Assembly (NCBI GenBank): GCA_017354895.1
Contig: CP071494.1
Span: 4,650,001 to 4,714,000 of the forward strand
Direction of reading: 5' to 3'
DNA from: Podospora comata
Lineage: Eukaryota; Ascomycota; Sordariomycetes; Sordariales; Podosporaceae
Length of the DNA stretch: 64,000 nucleotides
A program made the translations under genes and the position numbers. The notes under the pieces are model-generated. The model did not search any database. It worked only from the letters and a program-made list of their open reading frames with translations, and had not been told where the DNA came from. Each line of letters opens with the position of its first letter. The first letter of the stretch is position 1. Below, piece by piece: positions 1-11,660 of the stretch.

Positions 1-2
1 CC

Positions 3-1376
3 TGCTCGGTGCAATGCCATGGCGAGCACACCCTCGTCGAGATCTTCAACAAGCGCAACTTTACCTGCGACTGTGGTACCACGAGACTACTTTCGACAAC
101 CCCTTGCAACCTTCGTCTAAATCCCGAAACCAACTCCAAGGGAGGTGTTCACTCCCAGGAGCCCGATGTGAACAACAAATACAACCAAAACTTTCGCAAT
201 CGGTTTTGTGGTTGCGAATGTGACTACGATCCTTTTGAGCAAAAGGGAACCATGTTTCAGTGTTTGGGTCTAGGTACACATGACACAGGAGGCTGTGGCG
301 AGGACTGGTGGCACCCGGGTTGTGTTGTTGGAATGGGTCCAAAGTGGTTCGAGAAGATGGCCAAAGAGAAGAAGCCGAAGACAGAGCAGAACAAGGAGGA
401 TGGCACCAGTGCCCCATTGCCGACCATCTCGGAAGATTCTGAAGCGCTCCCGACCCAGAACGGTGCCGAGGAAGAAGAGGAGGAGGAGGATGATCCCCCA
501 CTTCCCCCTGGATTCCCCGAAGAAGACAACTTTGAAGCCTTCTTGTGCTACAAGTGTGTGGAGGCTTACCCTTGGGTCAAGCGATATGCCGGCACCGAAG
601 GATTTCTACCTGCGGTCCACTTCAAGCCTGATGGAGTGGCCGAAGAGACCCTTCCAGATGCTCCTGTCACTACGAACTTCAAGACAGAGGAGCCCACGCT
701 CAAAGTTGAGGAGGTTGCCTCTACCAAAACCGAGGTGCCTGCTGCCACTACCACACCAGCCGCTGCCAACCTCGATGTTCCCAAGAAGCGCAAAGCCTTG
801 GACGATGATGAGGATGAGGCAGGTTCTCAGACATCCAAGCGTGTGAAGAATGAAGATGAATCCAAAGAGAGTCCTCGAGAGCGCTCTGCTACACCTTCTG
901 CCCCCCCGCCTTGCAAGCTTCTATCCCTACCCCCAGTGCCCCCCGCAGGCAAATTCTCTCTTTTCTGCAAGCCCGACTTCCGAGAGAAGCTGTGTCGCTG
1001 TTCTTCCTGCTTCCCTCTGCTCGTCCCTCATCCCCAGCTTCTTGAGGAAGAAGAGACCTATGAGCCACCTGTGTCACCAGAGGCGTCGGAGAACGGGTCC
1101 ACATTGGGCAGCAACTCCCTCTATGAGCGGGGAGAATCTGCACTGAAGAATGTTGATAGGGTGAGAGCTATCGAAGGTGTGATGGCGTACAACCATCTCA
1201 AGGACAAGTTGAAGCCGTTCTTTCAGCAGTTTGCCGAGAGCGGACAGGCAATCAGTGCCGAGGATATCAAGGGCTACTTTGCGAAACTGAGAGGCGATGA
1301 GGAGGTCGCCACTGCGGATACGTCTGCCCAGGGGAAGGAAGGCGGTGACAATCGGAGGGAGGAGAGTGGATACTGA
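3..1376 (+). CDS. UBR7/Mlo2-like E3 ubiquitin ligase, 5' end cut by window
   Basis: Putative UBR-box E3 ubiquitin ligase of the UBR7 (animal) / Mlo2 (fission yeast) type. The readable part is about 458 codons, and the frame is already open at base 3, so the start codon lies upstream. The visible N-terminus is the second half of a UBR-type zinc finger: CHGEHTLVEIF, then a CDCG pair and FCGCECDYDP. A PHD-like Cys/His segment follows (FQCLG...CGEDWWHPGC and FLCYKC). An acidic run of Glu and a Lys-rich, probably nuclear segment (KKRKALDDDEDE) fill the middle. The conserved C-terminal block FREKLCRCSSC is typical of UBR7. No intron is needed in the visible part. UBR7 family members act in the nucleus and on histone H2B in animals; substrate here is unknown. 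Family call is firm, substrate is not. Confidence 0.85.
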   Translation, partial: CSVQCHGEHTLVEIFNKRNFTCDCGTTRLLSTTPCNLRLNPETNSKGGVHSQEPDVNNKYNQNFRNRFCGCECDYDPFEQKGTMFQCLGLGTHDTGGCGEDWWHPGCVVGMGPKWFEKMAKEKKPKTEQNKEDGTSAPLPTISEDSEALPTQNGAEEEEEEEDDPPLPPGFPEEDNFEAFLCYKCVEAYPWVKRYAGTEGFLPAVHFKPDGVAEETLPDAPVTTNFKTEEPTLKVEEVASTKTEVPAATTTPAAANLDVPKKRKALDDDEDEAGSQTSKRVKNEDESKESPRERSATPSAPPPCKLLSLPPVPPAGKFSLFCKPDFREKLCRCSSCFPLLVPHPQLLEEEETYEPPVSPEASENGSTLGSNSLYERGESALKNVDRVRAIEGVMAYNHLKDKLKPFFQQFAESGQAISAEDIKGYFAKLRGDEEVATADTSAQGKEGGDNRREESGY

Positions 1377-2824
1377 TTGGTTTCTTTGTCGGGAACGGGC
1401 ATGTTGTGTTTGGTTAGGGGGTTTGGTTGCTTGGTAATTCAACTGGGACTGCAAGGAAATAGGCACATGGTTTATGGTATGGAATGGATTGGGACAGCGA
1501 TCTTTGTGTTCGGAATCACTGAAGGCTTTCTGTGTAGGTTAATTTGTCTCTGGTGTTATTTTGTCTTGCGGCAGAGGATGGATTCACGCAATATGAAGAG
1601 ACATTCAACGTGCTCCTAGAGACACCCACTCCACACTGCTCCTAAACAACCTGTTAGGAGATCATTGCATGACCGGATTGGTCACATCGGGCTCTCAGAG
1701 ACGCAAGTTTCCTCTCGTATATGTTTCTAGCCGAACTCGACCCTCGCCATCTTCCGAGTAAACGCAAGTCTGAAAAACCAAAGCCAGCTCTAATAACTCT
1801 CAAAAGCCCAACTTGCCTACTTACTTCTCGTGTTAAAAGCAGCATCCGTCCCTTCGTTGTCATAATTCCCTTTCACCACCCAAACGCATCCTCATTCCCT
1901 CCAATATCTCTTTCCTCCCAACTTTTATTTTCTTACCAGTTTCTCTATTTCTTTACTATATATATTGAAACTTTACAGCCATGAACGCCCTACGTTCCAC
2001 CACCACCTGTTGAGATGTCCCTCGACAAAAACTCCAACCAATAACCTATCCGCCAACCGCCTTGGTCTTACCTACCACCTTTTGTCTACCTGTGCCTGTC
2101 ACGACCGGCAGCCTCCTCCAAAGCCGTTTCCCAGCTCGGCAGCCCTGCTGATGACCTGCTTGCCCACCACAACCTGGGTAATAGCCCATCGATCCCGCAG
2201 CCCCGACAGCCGAAGCCCATATATTCCCCAAGACACTGGCTTCCATGTCAAGGGCGAGGGGCTACTGGTGAAGCAGGGCTCACGGGATCCATCCCGGTAC
2301 ACGGTTTTCCTTTTCCTTTTCCTCCAGTAGTATATAATGTATCTTGCCAGTCCATCCGTAGTTGGGTTCCAACCATCAGTGGGGACCAAATATTGGTTTG
2401 AGTGCGCGGTGAAGGCCGGGCGGTGGCTGCACTGCCAAACCTTACCTGTCAGGCTGCCAATGTTAAGCAGAATAGGGATTGAGAGTTGATGTATCTCAAG
2501 ATGTCGATGATAATAGCTGAAATGGGGATGGGCTGTGGATGTTTGGCTTTCTCACTGTCTTATGATACCCAAGCGGAGTTAGAAAACAGAGAACAATTTC
2601 TATGTTGTTGTATACCTACTTGACCTGTAATCACAATCACCCCAACACAATGCCATCTGAGCTTCCACTCCAGTTCACAGAACGCTCAGCCAGTGTCCAT
2701 CATCAATCATACATCTCATTTTGTACACCCCGTCACTCATCTATCATTTTGGTACATTGGCCTTTTTTACCCCCTTTTCCCATCCCAACACCCTTTTTGA
2801 CATTCCATTTCATGTTTCCCAAAA
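1377..2824. other. Intergenic region with a promoter-like stretch and a coding-like open frame
   Basis: Between the UBR7-like stop and the dihydroorotase stop. Bases 1860-1965 are pyrimidine-rich and end in a TATA-like run (ctatatatattg, near 1957), followed by two very short ATG frames (from 1981, 10 codons; from 2015, 9 codons). A third frame then stays open from 2045 to 2398 without an ATG. I cannot assign a gene; see findings. Confidence 0.4.
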
Positions 2825-4000
2825 TCAAAGCCACTCCACACTCCAAATCTTCTCGCCAGCACGATATGGCACAATCTCAACCTGCTCGCTCTTCAAGCTC
2901 TCCTCAACAGTGGCACCATCCTTCTTCAGCAAGATCTTCTTGTCAGAAGGAGGCAAGCCGTAGAACTTGCGGCCATAGGAGGCGAAGAAACCGGCCAAAG
3001 CTTCGTCAGTGACGTCCGAGTCGGAAATGTCACCGCGAGCGATGCCCTCCTCAAGAGCCTTGAGGACGTAGCCGAGGGCGTAAGGCTGGGTGAAGACACC
3101 GGCGGCGGTGTTGCCCTTGCCCTTCTTGGAGGAGATATCGTGGGCTGGTTGTATGTTAGTGCCTGTTAACAGTGCAAAGGAACGGAATGAAACATACGAG
3201 CACTGTCAGTACCAAGGAAGAACTTCCCCTTGGAGGACACAACAGCCTGAAGAAGAGCCCGACGGTCCTCGGGGGACTTGGCAGAGGGCTTGCAGTAGTG
3301 GTGCACATTGGCGGACCAGTCATCCACCAGCAAGCTCAAGTGATGAGCAGTCTATCATCCTCAGTCAGCACTTCACCCTTCCCCAACCCGTCACAGTTTC
3401 ACTCACAATAGTCCCCACAACATCCTCCCCAAACTCCCTCACAGCCTCCACCGCCTCCCCAGTAGTGCAATGCTCCAACACAATCTTCAACTTGGGGTAC
3501 TTGCCCACCAAGCTCCTCAGCGTAGGCAAGAACCTGCTCTCCGCATTCATCACCGTAACTCCCTCCTTGCTATCACTCGGCACCTCCCCGTGCAAGTTCA
3601 GCACAATCCCTTCCTTCTCCATAGCCTTGAGAACCTCGTCAAAAGGCTCAAAGCTCACGACACCCCATTGGCTGTTGGTAGTCGCTCCCTTGGGGTAAGC
3701 CTTCACACCGGCAATGCCAGCCTTCTTGGCCTTGGCAATCTCCTCGGGGGTGATGGAGGAGTGGAGGTACAAAGACATGAGGTAATTGACGCTTGGGTCG
3801 ATGGCTTCCAAGGCGGACTTGTACTCGAGAGCAGCGTCGACAGAGGTGACGGGGACAGGGGCGAGGTTGGGCATGACGAAGACGGTGTCGATGCCGGCTG
3901 GGCGGATGGTGGGCGTGACGAGGGAGGCGATGGGGCCTGGGGCGTTGCGGAGGTGGACATGCATGTCCGCTGCTGAGGGGAGGGTGTAGGTGTCTTTCAT
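2825..4000 (-). CDS. URA4: Dihydroorotase (pyrimidine biosynthesis)
   Basis: Cyclises N-carbamoyl-aspartate to dihydroorotate, third step of de novo pyrimidine synthesis, in the cytosol. Three exons (4000-3407, 3351-3198, 3144-2825) give 355 residues, the normal length of the PyrC/Ura4 type. The metal-binding DMHVHLR is near residue 13; the carboxylated-lysine region GVKAYPKGATTNS, then LNLHGE, VLEHCTT and, after splicing, TAHHLSLL and GTDSAPHD carry the remaining metal and catalytic residues. Introns are 55 and 53 nt with GTGAGT/GTATGT donors and TAG/CAG acceptors. The start is the ATG at 4000: an upstream in-frame ATG at 4183 would add 61 low-complexity residues that the family lacks. It diverges from the MFS gene across 532 bp, and a telobox-like motif lies 184-195 bases upstream. 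Confidence 0.93.
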
Positions 4001-4532
4001 TTTGGCGGTGATGTCGGGGTTATGAGTTGGGGTGTGTGGCTTGAAGAAAAGGGCTATTCTTGTGAAAAATAGTGAGTTGTGTAAGTGGAAAAGTGAAACG
4101 GAAAAGTGAGGCTGAAGATGGGGAGGGTGTGGAGTGAGAGGTGAGTCGTGAGATAGCTTGGCGGAAGGCATAAAATTGTGCACGGGTTAGGGTTTAAGGT
4201 GCTGCGTTAGCACCCCTTTCATCTGAACCATAATTTTCCAACATCATTGCAAAGAATGCTACTGAACAGTCATGTACTCATGTGACCAATATGTCGAGAG
4301 CATTCTTCAGGCCCAAAGTAAACTGAAAGATGGACACGGATAACCATTCTTGTGGCCCTTGGGCCTTTACCCAGACAAGGGTGCGACTTACAAATCAATA
4401 TAACATCATTGACGTCCCGCCTTTTCACTTCATCTTGAACCCTTTCTAATCTCAACAAATCAATTGGAATATGAAAATTTATCTGCTCATAAATCAATAG
4501 TAACCCCTCATCATCTCTTCTTCAATTCCAAA
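4001..4532. promoter_or_regulatory. Divergent promoter region, dihydroorotase / MFS transporter
   Basis: Shared upstream region of two divergent genes. It contains GGGTTAGGGTTT at 4184-4195, a telomere-repeat-like motif. No other element is clear. Confidence 0.45.
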
Positions 4533-6376
4533 ATGACAGTCGGTCTCACCGAGGACCGTCTTGGGCCCGGTGCTGACGACGGGTCCGGCAGCTCCACCAC
4601 CTCAGCAACCATCACCGCTACCGAGCAAACACCCCTTCTCGCGTCCGACACATCCTCAGTCACCATCGCCCGTCACATCTCCCTTGAACGAGAGTCAACA
4701 GTCCATAATGAGCCCTCAGAGGAAGATGAATACTCTCCCCTGGGCTGGAAAAGAGGCACAGCCATCATCTTGTCCATGTGGGCTCTTATCTTCCTCCAAG
4801 CAGCCAACATGTCTGGCATCAGCACCACTCAATCTTCCATTGCTGAGGACCTGGATGCCTACCAAAACGCCATGTGGTTTACGTCTTCGTACATGATTAG
4901 CGTGTCCTCCACCGCTCCACTTGTTGGTCGTCTGTCCATGATATTCTCGCCTGGGGTGATGGTGCTCATATGCTCGACGTGGTTTGCCATTGGGGCGGTT
5001 ATTGTTTCGGTTGCGCCTACATTCGGGGTGTTTATCCTAGGCAGAGTGTTGTGTGGTGTTGGGAGCGGTGGGATCATGACACTGTGTATGATACTGGTCA
5101 TCCAGCTCACCTCCAAGAAGAAAAGGGGGCTGTGGATCGGACTAGTAAACGCGGGCTTCACCATAGGAGTCTCAACAGGCGCAGTGGTATTCGGTGCACT
5201 CCTCCCAGTCATAGGATGGGTAAGCTCCCCCTCCCCTATTCACCATCCCTTCCAGAACTAATCTTTCCCCTCCCCCAGCGCCTCCTCTTCGGATCTCAAG
5301 CCCCCCTCTCCTTCCTCGCCGGCCTGGGCGTATTCCTCAGCATCCCCCACCGCCCCTCCACTCACCACTCCCGCGACAAATCCCTCCTCACCAAACTCTC
5401 CAGCATCGACTACCTCGGCGCCCTCACCCTTACCGCCACCATCACCTCCCTGTTATACGCCCTCTCAACCTACACCCGTGCCCCCCTAGCTATATCCCTC
5501 TTCTCCCTCTCCCTCTTCCTACTAATCGAATCCCGCCACCCCGACCCCATCATCCCCCTTCCCATCCTCTCCTCCCGCGGCGTCTTAATATCTTGCCTCT
5601 CCCAACTAGGCTTCATGGCCTCGCGGTGGACAGTCCTCTTCTACGCCCCCATCTTCATCCTGGCCGTCCGCGGCCTCTCCCCCGCCCTCGCCGGCTCCGT
5701 CCTCATCCCCACCAACCTCGGCTTCGGCATCGGGGGTCTGCTCGTAGGCTGGCTGCACATCAAGCGCTCCGGCTCCTTCTGGCTGCCCTGCCTCTTATCC
5801 CTCTTCATCTTTGGCTGCTCCCTATTTGAACTCTCATTCGTGAGCAACCACGAGACGAGATACGGGGTTTATATCGCCGTTGTCTTCATCAACGGGTTGT
5901 GTACCGGCGCAGCGGTGAACTACACGCTCGCTCACCTGTTGCATCTCGCACCGGCAAAGGACCATTTTATCGTTACAGGTTTGCTGGCTACGTTTAGGGG
6001 TTTCGCGGGGAGTTTTGGGACGGGGATTGGGGGTGGGGTTTTCAACCGGGTTCTGAGAGGTAGTTTAACACGGGGCTTTCTGGAGCTGGGGCATGGGGGG
6101 TTGACGGAGCGGAGGGAGAAGTTGATTACCGTTTTGGTGGGCAGTCCGGCCGCTGTCTGGCAAGAAGGGGTACTCAGTAAGATGGAACGGGGGGTTGCTG
6201 TGGGCGGGTATGAGATGGCGCTGAGAAAGTTGTACATGGGTGCCGCTGGGGTGACGGTGGTGGTGTTGATTTTGCAGTGGGCCACAGGCTGGAAGGGGGT
6301 GGAAGACGAGACAAAGACAGATGAGGAGGGGATTAGAGAGGCCGTGGTGGAGGTTGATCCCGCCATGGAGGCTTAA
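4533..6376 (+). CDS. MFS transporter, vacuolar amino-acid permease type (DHA2/VBA-Fnx1 family)
   Basis: Two exons (4533-5219, 5279-6376; 59-nt intron, GTAAGC...CAG) give 594 residues with about 14 hydrophobic segments, the DHA2 layout of the major facilitator superfamily. The N-terminal 85 residues are hydrophilic and contain TEQTPLL, which fits the [DE]xxxL[LI] dileucine signal used for AP-3 sorting to the vacuole. The segment GRVLCGVGSGGIMTL matches the DHA2 motif C region, and NMSGISTTQSSIAEDL resembles the first-helix loop of VBA/Fnx1 basic amino-acid carriers. A long C-terminal cytosolic tail follows the last helix. The start at 4533 (ccaaaATGac) is preferred to an in-frame ATG at 4464 because conserved features begin well after both and the context is better. 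Substrate is inferred: basic amino acids are likeliest, drugs are possible. Confidence 0.8.
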
Positions 6377-7498
6377 ATCTAGAGTTGGTATATTTCCGTC
6401 AATTTAAGAAAAACGATGCAAGGAGTTCACGATACAGTCTAGTCGGTTATAAGAATGACCATGTAGACCTGAACAACGGCCAAAGTCCTGTAAAAGTACG
6501 TGCTTTTAATTATTCACCAATATCACTATCACCCCTCTCTCATCTACATCTACTACCCCCCCCTCCCATCATCTTACACCCAAAGATACCCACCGCTCAA
6601 CATCCGATACCATCCCACGTTTCCTTATTCGGTTTTCCCTCTCATATGCATCACATACATTCCGTCCCCTCGTTCCTACCACCCCAGGAAATTATCTAGA
6701 GATCTAGGAAGAGTCATCCATTCGTATCATTCGTCCATTTTCCCCTCCCCAAGTCCCAAACAAAACCCCATTATCCTTTTTTTGTTTTGTACTCCACCCA
6801 CCCTCCCGTTCTAAAATTTTGCGTTTATGCCGAATATCAGGGCATGGTTGTTTCTGGTCCAGCTATATCTAGAGACATAGTAGAGGTCGAGAAGTACTGC
6901 GTGAAAATCCACAACTGTAAGTATGTCATTTTGGGTATGTATAGTTGGATATGTTGTGTGAATGCCGTGGCGAGATCAAATGGAAGAAGAAAAGTGTGTT
7001 TGATGTCGGATTGTGGTGAAATAGGAGGCGGGGGGATTAGTCGAAAATCGAGGAGGTGATCGTATCTTGAGTATAAAAAGTATTCGGGAGAGGCAGTGAT
7101 GGAAAAAGGAGGACGTGAAGTATTACGCTTCACACAGGTATGGGTGGTGGCGAGACAAAGATTGGCGCCCTGGTCCCTTGCTCCTCCCTTCAGCAAGACA
7201 ACATGGGTCGCCTGTGAAGCGCCTTCACTCCAAGGGCAGGATGGTCAATCCTGCCGTCATCACGAGTTCATCGAAGCAGAGAGTAGCTGGCTGCCATCTC
7301 CGCTAGTCGATAACCTAACTACACCGGCCGGCCGCCTGCCAGCCCTTTGTTGATCATTTCGCACCCGCGGTCTTGATATCTTACATCCTTCTAACCCGTC
7401 CTCGCTTTTGAACGCCGAGAAAGCCTGTGCCATGTCGCACCAGGACTGGCTGGTCAGTGGACCAGTTCTTTGGAGATCACGTTCGAGGTAAAGGACTC
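6377..7498. other. Convergent 3' intergenic region
   Basis: Tail-to-tail space between the MFS gene and the deubiquitinase. Only chance frames are seen. A pyrimidine-rich stretch lies at 6500-6800. Confidence 0.5.
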
Positions 7499-10400
7499 TC
7501 AAACGCGCTGGTAGAACAACAAGTAAGCAACCTTGTTGTCCTTGATGCTGTCCTTGTGCTGCTTAGGGGGCAGCTTCTGTCCGTTGGTAGCTGGTGTGTT
7601 GACAACGCTGCTCCACTTCTTGCCACCGGCCGCTTGCTTCCAGCCATCGTCGTCGCCGGTATCCTCATCATTTATGGCACCGAATCTGTTGCTACCAGTG
7701 CTGTCCTTTTGGTTACCAGAGCCTGACTTGGCCTGTTCTTCCTCGGCACCACCCTCAGCCACATCTTCGCTGCGCACACGGCGGATAACGGTGTCATCGA
7801 TACGAATCCATTCTCGGCCATCCTGTCGGCGAACATCTACTGTGTAATGACCGCCACTGGCATTCTTACCATGATGGTACACAACAGCCGTCAGCTTGTA
7901 TCGAGGAACACCCTCGTGAACCGTGCTGTTGCGTTGAGAGCGAGACAGAACCTCTTGTGGGAATTCGAACTCGAGAGGATAGCCAATCTTCTTCCAGATC
8001 TTGACAGTACCACCTTGACCCTCGGCGTCGAATTGGAAACGCTTGAGGTGCAAGATAAGAACAGGAGGAACCGATTCAATGAAGATCTGCTTAGTGGCCT
8101 TGACGTTCTTGCCGTGGGGTGAGTTGAAATCGCCGTGGAGTGTTTCCGGTCGAGTTAGACCCTTCAGGGCGTCAATGATGTTGCGAATCTCGGGTGCACC
8201 AATGTCAAGTTGCAGCGGCTCGTAAGGCTCCAGCGTAACCGAGGTCTTGTTGCCAGGAACACGCAGTTCAGAGCGCAACTTCCCACCGAAGATCTTGTTG
8301 ATGGGTGAAGCGAGTGAATGGCCAGAAGACCGAGTAACAGCAGCGCGTTGACGGGGGCCAACCTCAAGCCAATCATCAGCGCCCTCAAGCGATCCGTTTG
8401 GCTTGGAAGTGGTGGGAGAAGACGGAGTTGAGTTCGGTGCGGTAGAAACTGCTGAAACAGGGGCAGTACGCATCACCTGGGCACACTCGTCGTGTAGACC
8501 TTCAAGAAGGAACCCAAGGAACTCTTGGGCGTCTTGTTGGTGACCACGCCTCATGCTGGCAAAGCGGGGAAGTTTGCGAATGGCTTCGTAAACAAACTCA
8601 GGGGTGAAAGACTCGCCATATTGCTCAAGCTCTTCCGGCTTCAGCCGTCTCTGGAGGAGGTCAGTTGACGTAGCAGAGTCGATAATCTTAAATTCACGCA
8701 TGAACATGATCCTGCACTTTTGCGTTAGTCAACGCTAACTCAGACGGTCGTGTTGCAACTTACAGTGCATCGATCAAAGGCGTTTCGCTCTTGAAACTGT
8801 GAGTGGCCTTCTTGGACACTTGATCCAGAAAGTCGTAGAACGGAATGCAGAAAATCAAAACTTGAAGAACCTGCATTGCATCAGTATCAACTATTGTAGC
8901 TTGAGACCAGAGTCAACTCACAGAATTCATGTAACACATATTTCCAGTGTTGACCAAGCCTCTGGGCTCAATAAAGGGCAGCTTGTCAATACCAGTAGGA
9001 CGGTAGGCCTGTAAAGCCTCGGCAAGAGAATTCGCCTTGGAACTGGGGAAACTTCCAACGGCTCCAGATGCAGCGGTAGAGACATCGGCAGCGTTGCCAT
9101 TGGTGTGGACGCGAGGAGCTGCGGCAGTAGAGGCCACAGCAGAGGGAGCTGCATTGGGCTTTGCGAACAAAGCGGCCCAGGCCTTGGGTTTTGCAGGAGC
9201 TGGAGTTGGAGCTGGTGCGGCTTGGGCAGGAGCAGACTCAGTCTCGGACTTCTCGCCCATGCCATTCACCTGGCGAGCACCCTCGCCGGCCTCGGTCGAC
9301 TTTTCGTCTTTGATGGGAGCAACGGAAGTTTGCTGAACAGCTGTCTTCTCCACCGCTTGCAGCTCCTTTGGAGCAATCCTTGGAATTACTGGGAGAACGG
9401 GAACCGCAGGAACTGTGGGAAGTGCCGGGATAGCTGAGCGAGTAGCAGGCTTCACGGTCGTGCTGGGACTGACTGCCACTGCGATGGATGCCTGGGTCGT
9501 TTGGGCAGAACTTGGCGTGGTTGGGGGTGTATCCTCTACCTGCTGCTCATGGGTGGACGGTGTCTCCGAACGAGCGGTAGCAGCCTCAGTTACTTCAGCC
9601 TTAACGGTGGTTTCCGCATTAACAACTGGCTCCTCCTTAGGTTCTTTCTGCTCCGGCTGCTCTGGCTGCTGAGCCTCCGCCGGTTTCTCGAGAATCAGAT
9701 TAGGAGTGCTAGAGACCGGGCGTCTTCTCCTCGACTTTGGGGCACGAGCGGGGAATCCAGCTTCGGGATTGGAGAACCATGGCAGCTTTGACAATATCTT
9801 CTCAGATGGCGAGGTGATGGGGTGGACTTCAGATGTTGCCGGGGTGGTTGCCATGTTGAACGGACCCTCCACCACAGAAGCTGGTGGCGTCTCTACCGCG
9901 ACCTCTACTTGAGTCTCTACCGGGGCCTCTGCTTCAATCGCCGCTTCTTGTTGCTCAGGCTGAACCTCAGCAGGGGATTTGGCTTCCGAGGCAAGATAAG
10001 CCTCCTGGTTATACTCCTGCGGGAACGGCTGCTGCTGCTGCTGGGGCACAAAGGGTTGGAACTCTGGCTGAATAGGTGGTTGTGCTTCGTGGACGTGCAA
10101 TGCCTGAACCGGAGGCTGCACCTCGTGATTATGCAACGGCTGATGTGAAGCTGGAATAAACTCGCGGAAATGGGGTATGGTCGAGGGGGCAATCGTCGTA
10201 GGAGGCGGAACGGCAAATGAATGGGTTGTTGACGGGGTAAGCGGGGCAACGACCGGGGGCATAGCAGGAGGGGGCGGTTGGTATGGCGAAGACACAATCG
10301 GCGAGTGCTGGGCGGGTCTGCCATAGGGCTGGTGCAGAGGGACATACTGCTGCACAGCAGGCGGCGAACGAGTGTAAGGGGCGTGATTGTACTGGGGCGG

Positions 10401-10664
10401 AAGGTAAGGTTGCGGCATGGCGCCAGTATGATACTGCTGGTAAGGTATGTAGTAGGGCTGGTTCGGCGGGTAGGGGTTCATGTACTGAGCCCCATGGCCG
10501 TACATGGAGGGGTTGACATGATGCTGGTGTTGCTGGTACTGGTACCCATGAGCAGGCCCATACTGGTGACGATTTCCACGGCGAGGAGGAGGCGGACCTC
10601 CTCCCATGTCGGTGCCTCCTTGCATCTGCTGCCCAGCCGGCAGATGCGCGCGATTGTTCATCAT
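7499..10664 (-). CDS. Ubiquitin carboxyl-terminal hydrolase, Ubp3/USP10-like
   Basis: Cysteine deubiquitinase of the USP family. Exons are 10664 (or further upstream)-8922, 8870-8764 and 8711-7499, with 51- and 52-nt introns (GTGAGT...CAG; GTAAGT...CAG). From the first ATG the product is 1020 residues. A long disordered Pro/Gln/Ala-rich N-terminal half precedes the catalytic domain. The Cys box is GLVNTGNMCYMNS, split by intron 1 just after Ser; the His box is ASGGHYTVDVRR, and the domain ends in YLLFYQRV at the C-terminus, as in Ubp3/USP10. Ubp3 works with Bre5 in ER-Golgi transport and ribophagy in yeast; that role is inferred here. The frame stays open without an ATG for another 113 codons upstream, to a TAG at 11004-11006, and encodes a plausible peptide, so the true N-terminus is uncertain (see findings). 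Confidence 0.88.
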
Positions 10665-11660
10665 GCCGGCCTGGGTTGGGAGCTGTGGCGGCAGCTGCTC
10701 ACTAAAGTGAGGGCCACCGCGGCGGACTGGGCGTATACCAGGTGGGAGCCCCGGTGAGGGCGGGATCTGGCGATGGAATTCGAAGGGTTCGGCGCGGGCG
10801 TCAATGATGGGCAACGTTGGGGGTGGGTTGGCGGCTTTTGCCGGGAGAGAGCGAGAGGCGAACTTGGAGCGGCGGGAACAAAATGCCCGACCTGTCTGAC
10901 TTGGCAGTGTCGGAGCTGGCGGCAGTGGGTGGATGGTGGTGGTGGTGCCGGTGCCGGTGCCGGTGCCGGTGCGCGTCGTTTGCTGGCGTGCGGTGCGCCG
11001 GTTCTAGGCAATCAAGACAAGTCGTTGTCAGTTCGGCCTCGACGGTTTCGATGAGTCGTTGCTCCGGCGGGTGCAGGGGGCCAGAGACACGGTGCGGCAC
11101 ATTGGACAGCGTGCTGCCAGGACGCGGGGGGACGGTACAGCACACGGGAAAGTGATGCTGAATGGATAGAGCCAACCTCTGGGTGAAAACCAGGTGTGAG
11201 GCCTTGCGTGGTGGTTGACAAAATTTAAACCGCCTCTTTTCGAGAAACCAAAGAAAGGGCCCAAAGCTAAGAGGCCTAGCCGACGCTCGGACTGACCCTA
11301 ACCCTAAGGCAACGTCCATTCGTTCAGGCCGCCTCGAGACCCGCTGCGATTCTGCAGCCCCCCCAGATCAGATCAACATGGCAATTCTCTTCAGACTGCA
11401 GAGTCTCGGAGAATTAATGCTATCTAATAATGATACAACACATGTCCCAGTGTTGCAACCCCAGCATCGGAGTAAAAGACAACACAGATGGATCACCTCA
11501 CTGAAACCCGCGCCAGAAAGGATAGTAGCGGGCAGTTGGCAGGCAAAGAAGAGCGTTGGAGAACTGAGTAAAAGGGTATCGATCTTCAATATAATTCTAG
11601 AATTCAAAAAAACCCACGCTTCTTTTTGTTGCTGTTGTTTTACAAACCCAGCAAACACTT
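10665..11660. promoter_or_regulatory. Upstream region of the deubiquitinase
   Basis: Holds the 5' leader and promoter of the deubiquitinase, or part of its N-terminal coding sequence (10665-11003 is open in its frame). A (GGTGCC)n repeat sits at about 10944-10972. ACCCTAACCCTAA at 11295-11307 is two telomere-type units. The right part is also the 3' flank of the Sae2-like gene. Confidence 0.45.
10944..10972. repeat. Hexanucleotide repeat (GGTGCC)n
   Basis: About four to five GGTGCC units in tandem just upstream of the deubiquitinase. In the minus-strand frame it encodes alternating Gly-Thr. Confidence 0.8.

Noticed and set aside
11295-11307. CCCTAACCCTAA as a sign of a chromosome end
   Set aside because: Only two units, deep inside gene-dense sequence, and similar motifs occur in other promoters; not a telomere.
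10801-11319. Minus-strand 172-codon frame upstream of the deubiquitinase
   Set aside because: Its His-Arg run is the GGTGCC repeat read in another phase; it lacks conserved content and overlaps the leader.
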